From: JAABUE01 sp037440925
Lineage (GTDB): Bacteria > Chloroflexota > Anaerolineae > Anaerolineales > Villigracilaceae
Assembly: GCA_037440925.1 (NCBI GenBank)
Contig: JBBITF010000002.1
Span: 55,318-119,317 of the forward strand
Reading direction: 5' to 3'
Length of the DNA stretch: 64,000 nt
Within the stretch, counting starts at the first letter, position 1, and each line of letters starts with the position of its first letter. Below, piece after piece: positions 8,437-15,793 of the stretch. The translations under genes and the position numbers were made by a program. Under the pieces are notes generated by a model. It was not told the DNA's origin. It did not search any database and saw only the letters and a program-made list of their open reading frames with translations.

Positions 8437-8994
8437 GTGACCGGACGATTTTATTCCCACCTATCTCCGAAACTGGAGGTATCCCCTTTCCCTGAAAAGG
8501 GCGGCTACGGCATCGTTGCCCGTGAGCCGATCTTGAAAGGCGAACTTTTGGTTTTGTGGGGCGGGCGCACTGTAACCGCCGACGAACTCGACCCAAACAT
8601 ACCGCATTTCACGCAGCGTGTTTTGCAAATCGAGGAAGGCTTATACTTGTTCCAGCCAGAAGAAACGCTTGAACCAGCCGACTACTTCAACCATTCCTGC
8701 AACCCAAACGCAGGCTTCAGCGGTCAAATTTCTCTGGTGGCGATGCGGGATATCGAGGCAGGAGAAGAAATTTGCTTCGATTACGCCATGTGCGACGGCT
8801 CGCCTTACGACGAATTCATCTGTTCCTGTGGAGCCCTCAACTGCCGCGGCAATATCACAGGCGAAGATTGGAAACGTCCGGAATTGTGGGAACGATATGC
8901 CGGATACTTTTCCCCTTACTTGCAGCGCCGCATCGAAAGACTCCAGGCGCTTGCACGCTTACCCATCCAAGTGGAATTACCCCTCTCAGTCTAG
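8437..8994 (+). CDS. SET-domain protein (putative lysine methyltransferase)
   Basis: 185 aa from the GTG at 8437, chosen because GGAGG lies eight bases upstream; the frame stays open further upstream but that part is leader. SET signatures: GYGIVAREPILKGELLVLWGG (near residue 25, N-terminal SET strand with the glycine turn), DYFNHSCNPNAGF (near 86, the NHSCxPN cofactor/active-site motif), and EEICFDYAMC (near 112). It is followed by a post-SET-like cysteine cluster, CSCGALNCRG. SET proteins methylate lysines using S-adenosylmethionine; bacterial stand-alone members have few known targets. No obvious partner gene lies nearby. Confidence 0.82.
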   Translation: MTGRFYSHLSPKLEVSPFPEKGGYGIVAREPILKGELLVLWGGRTVTADELDPNIPHFTQRVLQIEEGLYLFQPEETLEPADYFNHSCNPNAGFSGQISLVAMRDIEAGEEICFDYAMCDGSPYDEFICSCGALNCRGNITGEDWKRPELWERYAGYFSPYLQRRIERLQALARLPIQVELPLSV

Positions 8995-9016
8995 CGTTTC
9001 CGCTGGGCGTGACTAC

Positions 9017-9046
9017 GACAGGACGGCCTTTCCAGGCCGTCCTGTC
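9017..9046. terminator. Perfect 13-bp hairpin after the SET gene
   Basis: GACAGGACGGCCT (9017-9029), loop TTCC, AGGCCGTCCTGTC (9034-9046). No T-tract follows, so it may be a terminator-like or repeat hairpin rather than a classical intrinsic terminator. Confidence 0.5.
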
Positions 9047-9058
9047 ATAAACACGTGC

Positions 9059-9064
9059 TATAAT
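9059..9064 (+). promoter_or_regulatory. -10 element of leaderless MNT/HEPN mRNA
   Basis: A consensus TATAAT ends six bases before the GTG start at 9071; there is no Shine-Dalgarno site. No good -35 is apparent because the region upstream is a perfect hairpin. Confidence 0.5.
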
Positions 9065-9070
9065 GCGTTT

Positions 9071-9385
9071 GTGAACGTCTCCCAGATCCAACAATCCCTA
9101 ACCCCGATCTTCCGCCGATACCGCATCAAAAAGGCGATTCTGTTCGGGTCCTTTGCGCGCGGAGAAAATTCGCGCCGCAGCGACGTGGACCTGATCTTAA
9201 TCAAAGAGACTCCCCAACGTTTCTTCGATCGTTACGATGGAATTTTGGCCGACTTGAATAAAGCATTTCCTACCATTGAAGTTGATGCGCTCATTTACAC
9301 GCCGGACGAATTGGAACACATCGCCCACCGCCCATTCATTGCGCAGGCATTGAAGGAAGGGAAAGTAATCTATGAGTCTCAGTAA
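9071..9385 (+). CDS. MNT-type nucleotidyltransferase (antitoxin-like)
   Basis: 104 aa from the GTG at 9071. It has the minimal nucleotidyltransferase signature FGSFARGENSRRSDVDLIL (residues about 24-42): GSF-x-R-G, then two aspartates of the DxD pair. Proteins of this size beside a HEPN protein form MNT/HEPN toxin-antitoxin-like modules in which the MNT partner is the antitoxin. The start overlaps no upstream gene, and its 3' end overlaps the HEPN start by 14 nt, so the pair is co-translated. Confidence 0.85.
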   Translation: MNVSQIQQSLTPIFRRYRIKKAILFGSFARGENSRRSDVDLILIKETPQRFFDRYDGILADLNKAFPTIEVDALIYTPDELEHIAHRPFIAQALKEGKVIYESQ

Positions 9386-9620
9386 AGCGCAATATGAAGC
9401 CAGGCGCTGGTTGAAAACCGCCGAGGAAGATTTAGAAGCCGCCAGGATGCTCAACGAAGCAGGAAAATTTTCGCACGCTTGTTTCTTAGCGCAACAAAGT
9501 GGCGAAAAAGCAATCAAATCCCTCTGGCTGATGATTGACGAAGATCCTTGGGGGCATTCCATTCAAAAAAAGGCTGTTTTTTTTGTGGAGCGAGTCAAGC
9601 TGATTGCGGGTAAAATGTGA
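9372..9620 (+). CDS. HEPN-domain protein, apparently C-terminally truncated
   Basis: 82 aa. The N-terminal HEPN helices are typical: RRWLKTAEEDLEAARML, then HACFLAQQSGEKAIKSLW and a GHSIQK motif. HEPN proteins of this kind usually run to about 125-135 residues. Here, after HSIQK the frame passes an A-run/T-run (AAAAAAAGGCTGTTTTTTTT, about 9567-9586) and stops within 16 residues with no recognisable last helices. The C-terminal RNase-type motif expected for HEPN toxins is absent. Likely a truncated or inactivated toxin half; a homopolymer sequencing error is another explanation. Confidence 0.7.
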   Translation: MSLSKAQYEARRWLKTAEEDLEAARMLNEAGKFSHACFLAQQSGEKAIKSLWLMIDEDPWGHSIQKKAVFFVERVKLIAGKM

Positions 9621-9639
9621 TACGTCATAGACTAGTGGA

Positions 9640-9664
9640 AGGCGGCTCTCGAAGCCGCCTTTTT
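9640..9664 (+). terminator. Intrinsic terminator after the HEPN gene
   Basis: AGGCGGCT (9640-9647), loop CTCGA, AGCCGCCT (9653-9660) followed by TTTT. Confidence 0.8.
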
Positions 9665-9684
9665 CCAAAAAATAAGGAGATTGA

Positions 9685-11658
9685 ATGACACAAACGGTAG
9701 ATCTGATTCTCACCAACGCCCTCGTGCTGACAATGGACGAGGCTTTCAACCAGTATGACCCCGGCGCGGTCGCCATCCAGGGGACGAATATCGTGGCGGT
9801 CGGGCCAGCAGAGAAGATCGTTAAGAACTACTCCGCCCGCGAAACGCTGGATTGCGGCGGCAGGGTGCTGATGCCCGGGCTGGTCAACGCGCACACCCAC
9901 GTCCCGATGACGCTGCTGCGCGGCCTGGCCGACGACCTGCGCCTGGACGTGTGGCTGATGGGCTACATGATGCCGGTGGAACGCGAGTTTGTCTCCCCGG
10001 AATTCGTCCGCCTGGGAACCAAACTGGCCTGCGCGGAATTCATCCGCAGCGGCGTGACAACCTTCTGCGACATGTACTACTTCGAAGCGGACGTGGCGGC
10101 TGCTACCGCCGAGGCCGGCTTGCGCGCCGTGTGCGGGCAAACGGTGATGAAATTCCCGGCGCCGGATGCGGCCTCCTACGATGACTCGCTGGCGCTGGCG
10201 CGCGACTTTATCCAGAAGTGGAAGGGCCACCCGCTCATCACCCCGGCCGTCTCGCCACATGCGCCCTATACTTGTACAGACGACATCCTGCGCGCCACCG
10301 CCCAACTGGCTGCCGAGTTCGACGTGCCGTTGCACACCCACCTGGCAGAGACGGCGCAAGAACGCGAGAATATGCGCAATGAAAAGGGAATGCCGGTCAT
10401 CCCGTATGTCAAGAAACAGGGCCTGTTCGAGGCTAAGGTCATCGCCGCGCATTGTGTTCATATTGATGTGGGCGAGATGCGCACTCTGCTTCATGCCGGG
10501 GCGGGCGTGGCGCACAATCCCTCCTCCAACCTGAAACTGGCCTCTGGCTTTGCTCCCGTCCCGAAGATGCTGGAAGTGGGGCTGAACGTGGGCATCGGGA
10601 CCGACGGCCCGGCCTCCAACAACGACCTGGATATGTTCGAAGAAGTGCGTCTGGCCTCGTTCATCGCCAAAGCCGTCAGCAACGATCCAACGGCTCTCCC
10701 CGCGCCCCTGGCGCTGGCAATGGCCACGCGCATCGGCGCACAGGCGCTGCACCTGGGAAGCGTGACCGGCTCGCTGGAACCCGGCAAGCGCGCCGACCTG
10801 ATTCTGGTGGATACCAGCCCGCTGCACAATTCGCCGCGCTTCCACCGCGACCCGAACAACGCCTACGCCCAACTCGTGTATGCAGGCAAATCTACCGACG
10901 TAACGGATGTGCTGGTCAACGGCAAGTGGTTGATGCGCGAGCGCCAACTGCTGACCTTGGACGAGGCCGAATTGCTGGCGGGGGCGCGGGAAACAGCCCG
11001 TCGCATTGACGCCTTCCTCATACAACGGGAGCAGTCCGTCCTGTCGAAATTGATCGCGCTGGGCGGCTCGATGGAGCAGGAATCCTACGAGGTACAGGTC
11101 AAGGTCAAATTGGAGCAGCCGTCCATCGTGTTGTCCAACATTGAGCAAGCCGGCATCCGCATCACCGCCCACAAACATTACCGCCAATATGACAATTACT
11201 TCTCCTTCGATGATCCGTCGCAGGGCCGCCTGCGCTTCCGCGAGGACGAATTGATAGACGCTAAAGGCAACGTGAGCAATGTGCGTTCACGCCTGACGTT
11301 GCTGGGGCCGCGCGAGGACAAGTTCGCGCACGATGTCTTGCTGTCGCGCAGTCGCTTCCTGGCGCCGGCCGCCCACACCCTGCGCTTCTACCGCGAATAC
11401 TTCAAACCGGCGGGCGAGGTCGTCATCCAAAAGGACCGCTTGCGCTGGCACATCGAATACAAGGATACCCAATTTTTCGTCAATCTGGATACAATGGAAA
11501 AGCCAGACCTGGGATACTTCCTGGAAATCAAGAGCCGCACGTGGAGCCGCAAAGACGCCGAAAGGAAGGCCAAACTGGCGCACGAGTTGATTCAGGCGCT
11601 GGGCGCAGGAGGCGCCCCAACGCTCGTGCAAGACTATGTCGAGATTATTGCCGCTTAG
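9685..11658 (+). CDS. Amidohydrolase (MTA/SAH deaminase-like) fused to a CYTH domain
   Basis: 657 aa with an AAGGAG site before the ATG. Residues 1 to about 440 are an ATZ/TRZ-type amidohydrolase: metal site NAHTHVPMTLLRG (near 70), HLAETAQE (near 220), VIAAHCVHI (near 253), GIGTDGPASNN (near 305) and the C-terminal GKRADLILVD. This group deaminates methylthioadenosine, S-adenosylhomocysteine, guanine or related substrates. From about 465 on, a CYTH-like domain follows: YEVQVKVKL (degenerate ExExK strand), GRLRFRED, NVRSRLTLLGPRE, FVNLDTMEKPDLGYFLEIK. CYTH domains act on triphosphates (thiamine triphosphatase, class IV adenylate cyclase). I know of no standard function for this fusion, so the joint role is open. 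Confidence 0.8.
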   Translation: MTQTVDLILTNALVLTMDEAFNQYDPGAVAIQGTNIVAVGPAEKIVKNYSARETLDCGGRVLMPGLVNAHTHVPMTLLRGLADDLRLDVWLMGYMMPVEREFVSPEFVRLGTKLACAEFIRSGVTTFCDMYYFEADVAAATAEAGLRAVCGQTVMKFPAPDAASYDDSLALARDFIQKWKGHPLITPAVSPHAPYTCTDDILRATAQLAAEFDVPLHTHLAETAQERENMRNEKGMPVIPYVKKQGLFEAKVIAAHCVHIDVGEMRTLLHAGAGVAHNPSSNLKLASGFAPVPKMLEVGLNVGIGTDGPASNNDLDMFEEVRLASFIAKAVSNDPTALPAPLALAMATRIGAQALHLGSVTGSLEPGKRADLILVDTSPLHNSPRFHRDPNNAYAQLVYAGKSTDVTDVLVNGKWLMRERQLLTLDEAELLAGARETARRIDAFLIQREQSVLSKLIALGGSMEQESYEVQVKVKLEQPSIVLSNIEQAGIRITAHKHYRQYDNYFSFDDPSQGRLRFREDELIDAKGNVSNVRSRLTLLGPREDKFAHDVLLSRSRFLAPAAHTLRFYREYFKPAGEVVIQKDRLRWHIEYKDTQFFVNLDTMEKPDLGYFLEIKSRTWSRKDAERKAKLAHELIQALGAGGAPTLVQDYVEIIAA

Positions 11659-11709
11659 CCCAAGCAAGCAGTTTAAGGCGTGACCCGCCTGTAAACAGAA
11701 AGAAAAAGC

Positions 11710-12747
11710 ATGGACGCACTCAAAAAAGGATTATCTATCACATTGGCCGTCTTGTTTATCCTTTCCGCGCTGGGGGCGCTGCTGGCCTTCAACCTGGAGC
11801 GAATCGCCTTTGACGTTCAAGCCTATCGGAAGGCATTTGCCCAACAGCAATTCTACGACCGGCTCCCCAGCCTGTTGGCCCAAGAACTGAGCGGCTCAAC
11901 CACCTTAGGCAGCCTTCCGCCCACCCTGCAACGACTGAACAGCCAGCAATGGGAAAACTTCATCCGCGACCTGCTGCCGCCCGAAACGCTGCAAACAATG
12001 GCAGATGAGACGTTGACCTCGCTATTCGACTACCTCAACGGTAGAACTGAGACGGTGCAGGTGCCGCTGGCGCCGCTCAAACAAAGCATGGCCAGCGACA
12101 GAGGCGTACAAGCAGTGCTGGCCGCCTTTCGAGCGCAGCCCGATTGCACGCTGGCGCAACTGGCGCAAATGACGATGAGCGCGCTCGGCAATGGGCAGAT
12201 CATCCTGTGCAACCTGCCGGAAGAGCTTTACCCGCTCATCACACCGCTGGTTCAAACGCAGTTACAGGCGGCAGCAGCGGCGCTCCCTGACCAAATGACC
12301 GTATTGGCCGGGCCGAGCAGCATGCGCTTCCAAAACATCCGCCAGCGCCTGCAAACCATCCGCCTTGCCATGCGCCTCAGTCCGCTCCTGCCGCTGGCCT
12401 TTTTGTTCGCCTTGACCATTCTGGTCGTCCGCAACTTGCGCGACTGGCTGATGTGGTGGGGCATCCCGTTTTTGATCACCGGCGGCCTGGCCGTTTTGCT
12501 GGGCTTCCTGGGAGCACCCCTGGCCGGGACTCTCCTCTCGCACATCCTGGCGCGCCGCCTGCCCGTTTCCTTGCCGTCCTTCCTGTTCGACAACAGCAGC
12601 CAACTGGTCGCCGCCATCGTCGGGCAATTGCTGGAACCCGTCCAAATACAAGGCTTTATCCTGGCCGTCGTAGGGCTGGTGATGCTTGCCATTGCAAGGT
12701 TCGCCGGCCCCGGCGCCCCGACAGCCAGGCGGGCGAAGAACGCCTGA
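11710..12747 (+). CDS. Membrane protein with large external domain, function unknown
   Basis: 345 aa. One N-terminal membrane segment (residues about 8-28), an extracytoplasmic region of about 185 residues rich in Leu/Gln helices, then three C-terminal membrane spans (about 216-236, 247-275 and 310-332). No family recognised. It follows the amidohydrolase-CYTH gene by about 50 nt and ends before a strong terminator, so it may share that transcript. Confidence 0.7.
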   Translation: MDALKKGLSITLAVLFILSALGALLAFNLERIAFDVQAYRKAFAQQQFYDRLPSLLAQELSGSTTLGSLPPTLQRLNSQQWENFIRDLLPPETLQTMADETLTSLFDYLNGRTETVQVPLAPLKQSMASDRGVQAVLAAFRAQPDCTLAQLAQMTMSALGNGQIILCNLPEELYPLITPLVQTQLQAAAAALPDQMTVLAGPSSMRFQNIRQRLQTIRLAMRLSPLLPLAFLFALTILVVRNLRDWLMWWGIPFLITGGLAVLLGFLGAPLAGTLLSHILARRLPVSLPSFLFDNSSQLVAAIVGQLLEPVQIQGFILAVVGLVMLAIARFAGPGAPTARRAKNA

Positions 12748-12754
12748 AAAGACT

Positions 12755-12786
12755 AAAAAAGACGCGGCGTATCCGCGTCTTTTTTT
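12755..12786. terminator. Bidirectional-looking intrinsic terminator
   Basis: A-run (12755-12760), GACGCGG (12761-12767), loop CGTAT, CCGCGTC (12773-12779), then a T-run to 12786. Confidence 0.85.
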
Positions 12787-12825
12787 GCAACCTTTTCCCC
12801 ATCGGACCTGTAATAGTATACAAAA

Positions 12826-13371
12826 ATGTCATCCACACACGAACGCGGACTTGCCCTGCGCGCAGCAGCAGGCGACCGGGAAGCCTTCGCCGAGATCGTC
12901 CGCGCCCACCAGCGGGCTGTGTTCAACGTCGCGTACCGCCTGCTGGGAAATGTGCAGGATGCAGAAGACGCCGCGCAAGACGCCTTCCTGCGCGCCTGGC
13001 AATTCTTCGACAAATTCGACCCTGACCGTCCGCTCGCGCCCTGGCTCAAACAGGTGACGGTGAATATCTGCCTCAACCGCATCCAGGCGGACAAACCCGC
13101 CTCCTCCCTGGACGAAGGCCTGCCGCCGCCAAAGGACCCGCATCCCGGCCCCGAAGCGCAGACCGTCAACCGCCTGCGCGACGAGCGCATCCGCCGCGCC
13201 ATCCTGTCCCTGCCGCCGCGTTACCGCGCCGTAATCGAGTTGCGGCACTTCCAGGAACTGCGCTACGAAGAGATCGCCCGCGCCCTGAACCGCCCGTTGA
13301 GTGACGTGAAATCCGACCTGTTCCGCGCCCGAAAATTGCTGGCAGAACGGTTGAAGGATGTGGAGGGGTAG
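12826..13371 (+). CDS. ECF-type RNA polymerase sigma factor
   Basis: 181 aa. Sigma-70 region 2 spans about residues 10-80 (AFAEIVRAHQRAVFNVAYRL, then DAEDAAQDAFLRAW). Region 4 spans about 115-175 (LPPRYRAVIELRHFQEL and YEEIARALNRPLSDVKSDLFRARK, the helix-turn-helix). No region 1 or 3, so an extracytoplasmic-function sigma factor. No Shine-Dalgarno sequence; TAGTAT at 12814-12819 ends six bases before the ATG. The next gene is a zinc-finger anti-sigma factor, with lipoproteins and a membrane protein downstream as possible targets or co-regulated products. Confidence 0.93.
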   Translation: MSSTHERGLALRAAAGDREAFAEIVRAHQRAVFNVAYRLLGNVQDAEDAAQDAFLRAWQFFDKFDPDRPLAPWLKQVTVNICLNRIQADKPASSLDEGLPPPKDPHPGPEAQTVNRLRDERIRRAILSLPPRYRAVIELRHFQELRYEEIARALNRPLSDVKSDLFRARKLLAERLKDVEG

Positions 13372-13375
13372 TGAG

Positions 13376-13434
13376 CAGTGATCAGTTTTCAGTTTTCAGT
13401 GATCAGTTGTCAGTGAGCAGTTTTCAGTCATCAG
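13376..13434. repeat. Heptanucleotide tandem repeat (CAGTNNN, about 8.4 units)
   Basis: Eight consecutive units begin with CAGT at exactly 7-nt spacing (CAGTGAT, CAGTTTT, CAGTTTT, CAGTGAT, CAGTTGT, CAGTGAG, CAGTTTT, CAGTCAT). It fills most of the space between the sigma and anti-sigma genes. The same family, reverse-complemented, occurs at 62595 and 63053. Confidence 0.9.
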
Positions 13435-13452
13435 GCAAGCGTGAGGAGAGAG

Positions 13453-14037
13453 ATGCACCTTACCGAAGAACAAATTCATTCCTATCTGGATGGCCTGCTA
13501 GAGGAACCTGCCCGGCGGGTCGCTAAAGCGCACCTGCTTGCTTGCGCCGAGTGCCGCCGCCGCGCCGACGAATTGCAAACCCTGTTTGCCGCCTTGAATA
13601 CTTTGCCCGACCTGCCCCTATCCCGCGACCTGACGCCGGTCATCTATGCAAAGTTACCTCCCAAGCAAGGCAAAACCGCCTCCCGTCCTGCGCCCGCCTG
13701 GACGCGCTCTCTGGCTGCGCAATGGGGGCTGGTGACAGGCTGCGCGCTGTGGCTGGGAATGCGACTGGCAGTCATGGTCGAACTCCCGGCTATCCTTTTC
13801 CCAACCATCACCCTGCCAGCCCTGCGCTTGCCTGCGCTGCAACTCGACGTCCTCCCGGACCAATTCCCTATGCTCCAGATACCGATTCCCCAACTCCCAA
13901 CCTTGGATTTTCAAACGCCGTCTTTCTTCTTTTCGCTTTCTTCCTCCCACCTCGCTTTGCTGCTGGCGCTGACCGCCCTGCCATGGGTGATGGGAAATGC
14001 CGCTTTGTTGCGCAGCCAGCCGGAGGTCAGACAATGA
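13453..14037 (+). CDS. Zinc-finger anti-sigma factor, membrane-bound
   Basis: 194 aa from the ATG at 13453, preceded by AGGAGAG. The N-terminal anti-sigma zinc-binding motif is HLLACAECRRR (His-x3-Cys-x2-Cys, near residue 31), preceded by HSYLDGLLEEPARR as in ZAS-domain proteins. Two hydrophobic stretches (about 90-117 and 160-185) would anchor it in the membrane. It would sequester the ECF sigma factor encoded immediately upstream. Its TGA overlaps the ATG of the next lipoprotein gene by four bases. Confidence 0.88.
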   Translation: MHLTEEQIHSYLDGLLEEPARRVAKAHLLACAECRRRADELQTLFAALNTLPDLPLSRDLTPVIYAKLPPKQGKTASRPAPAWTRSLAAQWGLVTGCALWLGMRLAVMVELPAILFPTITLPALRLPALQLDVLPDQFPMLQIPIPQLPTLDFQTPSFFFSLSSSHLALLLALTALPWVMGNAALLRSQPEVRQ

Positions 14038-15152
14038 AGCGTCTCCTTGTTGTAATCCTTATCCTGGGCCTGGCCACATTGGCCTGCGGAGAGCAGGTTC
14101 CGCATACGCCCTTCCCAACGCCCGAAAACACGGTGTTCGATTCCGGTCGCACCGCTTATGGCTTCTTCCCTTCTCCCCCAGCCGCCTCTTTAGAAAGCGT
14201 CCTACAACATTTCAAGGACATGGGAGAACACGCCGATTTCGTCCTGTTCCAGCACCCCATCCCCTGGAAAGATTTTGCCGACGGTGTGGAATGCGAATCC
14301 CAGCAATGCACCGACATCCGCAACCAGATGACGCTGGCCGTGCAGAACGGCCTGGAAGCCGTCTACATGGTGGACCCGCTCAACGGCCTGAACCGCCGCG
14401 AGTTCATGGGGCTGCCGGCCGGTTGGGAAGCCAGTTTTGCCAACCCACAAGTACGCACGGCCTTTACCAATTACACGCTTTGGATTGTGCGGCAATTTCG
14501 CCCCCGCTACTTGGGGTTGGCTTCTGAGATCAACACCTACATGGACGCGCATCCCGAAGACGCCGCCAACTACGTCAGCCTGTACCACAGCGTCTACGCG
14601 CTGGTCAAGGCCGAAGCGCCCGAAACACAGGTCTTTGTTACTTTTCAATGGGAAGACCTGAACAACCTGTTTGCCGGCGCTGCCGAGGGACGCCAGCCAT
14701 ACGACATCAACTGGGAGCTGGTGGAAATCTTCGAGCCGAACCTGGACGTGTGGGCGATTTCATCCTATCCCTTTGTGGCGTTTCCTTCGGGAGCCGACAT
14801 CCCCGCTCAATACTACACTCCGCTTCTTTCCCGCACTTCCAAGCCGCTGGCCGTTGCCGAGGGCGGATTCACCTCCCGCCCCAACCCGCCGCTGCCCGGC
14901 GACAAGCAAAGCCAGGTGGACTACTTGAACGCCATCCACACCCAGATTGGCGGAGAACGGTTTGTCTTTTGGGTTTATCTCTTGCTCAACGATTTCGACA
15001 TGGACTCGTATACTAAACTCATGCGCCAACAAGGTTTGAGCGCCGAGAACATCCATACGCTGGGCTTTTTTGCCTCGGTCGGCTTGCGCGAATTCGACGG
15101 CACGCCAAAGCCCGCCTTGCAAGTCTGGGACTCATTCCGCAAAGACCCATAG
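14034..15152 (+). CDS. Lipoprotein with glycoside-hydrolase-like barrel
   Basis: 372 aa from the ATG at 14034 (GGAGG upstream; four-base overlap with the anti-sigma stop). The signal peptide ends in a lipobox, LATLAC (Cys near residue 19). The mature protein resembles a TIM-barrel glycosidase: LGLASEINTYMDAHPED (near 165, with an acid like the first catalytic Glu), VFVTFQWEDLNN, DVWAISSYPFVAF, KPLAVAEGGFTS (near 275, possible second Glu) and FVFWVYLLLND. Substrate and exact glycoside-hydrolase family are not identifiable by eye. Probably on the outer face of the membrane and under the sigma/anti-sigma pair. Confidence 0.72.
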   Translation: MKRLLVVILILGLATLACGEQVPHTPFPTPENTVFDSGRTAYGFFPSPPAASLESVLQHFKDMGEHADFVLFQHPIPWKDFADGVECESQQCTDIRNQMTLAVQNGLEAVYMVDPLNGLNRREFMGLPAGWEASFANPQVRTAFTNYTLWIVRQFRPRYLGLASEINTYMDAHPEDAANYVSLYHSVYALVKAEAPETQVFVTFQWEDLNNLFAGAAEGRQPYDINWELVEIFEPNLDVWAISSYPFVAFPSGADIPAQYYTPLLSRTSKPLAVAEGGFTSRPNPPLPGDKQSQVDYLNAIHTQIGGERFVFWVYLLLNDFDMDSYTKLMRQQGLSAENIHTLGFFASVGLREFDGTPKPALQVWDSFRKDP

Positions 15153-15283
15153 CGAGGCTGTGCCGCAAACTGAAGTTTGCAGTACTGTTGCTGCGATCAA
15201 TTGTAGGACAGGCATTAGACTTTTCGTACAAAAAACCAACGATAGAGCAAGCCTCAGGCTGGCTCTACAGAAGGAGAAAAACC

Positions 15284-15793
15284 ATGGACAATATCTTCAA
15301 CCTGCTTTTGCTTGTTCTATTTAGCATTGCCAGCCTGCTGGCTTTCTTTGCCACGCTGATTCTATTGTTGCCTGCGCCCATTGAAAAGACCCGCGCAACG
15401 CTGGAAGCCAACGGCGGGCGCGCCTTGTTGCTGGGGCTGGTCAATTTCATTTTCTTTGGGATGATTGTGCTGCTTTGCCTGTGGCTGGCTGAAAAAGTGG
15501 GCGGGGTGGTGGCTGGCATCTTCATCCTGATTGGCGGATTGATTGCGCTGGCGCTGACGGCGCTGGCGCTCCTCGGCCTGGTAGCGTTGACGCAACTGCT
15601 CGGAATGCGCATGGGTAGCGAAACTACGCCTTTCCTGACCGCTCTGCGCGGCGGCGGCCTGCTGCTAATGGCAGCGCTTTCGCCTTATATCGGCTGGTTT
15701 CTGTTCACGCCGCTGGTAGTGTGGGCCGGATTGGGCGCAGCCATTCAGGCCATGCTTCCGCAACGTAAAACGGCGCTCCCCAACGAACCATGA
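15284..15793 (+). CDS. Small integral membrane protein, function unknown
   Basis: 169 aa from the ATG at 15284 with AAGGAG upstream. Four hydrophobic segments (about residues 5-28, 47-66, 72-102 and 120-155), almost no soluble domain. Its TGA overlaps the start of the next lipoprotein gene by four bases. Family not recognised. Confidence 0.75.
   Translation: MDNIFNLLLLVLFSIASLLAFFATLILLLPAPIEKTRATLEANGGRALLLGLVNFIFFGMIVLLCLWLAEKVGGVVAGIFILIGGLIALALTALALLGLVALTQLLGMRMGSETTPFLTALRGGGLLLMAALSPYIGWFLFTPLVVWAGLGAAIQAMLPQRKTALPNEP

Noticed and set aside
8618..9070. Upstream extension of the MNT gene overlapping the SET gene
   Set aside because: It is an out-of-frame reading of the SET gene; the GTG at 9071 behind a TATAAT gives the family start.
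9625..11187. Long open frame (520 codons) on the minus strand opposite the amidohydrolase
   Set aside because: Antisense shadow of a GC-rich gene; its translation is His/Gln/Arg-rich with no family motif, while the plus strand has full enzyme motifs.
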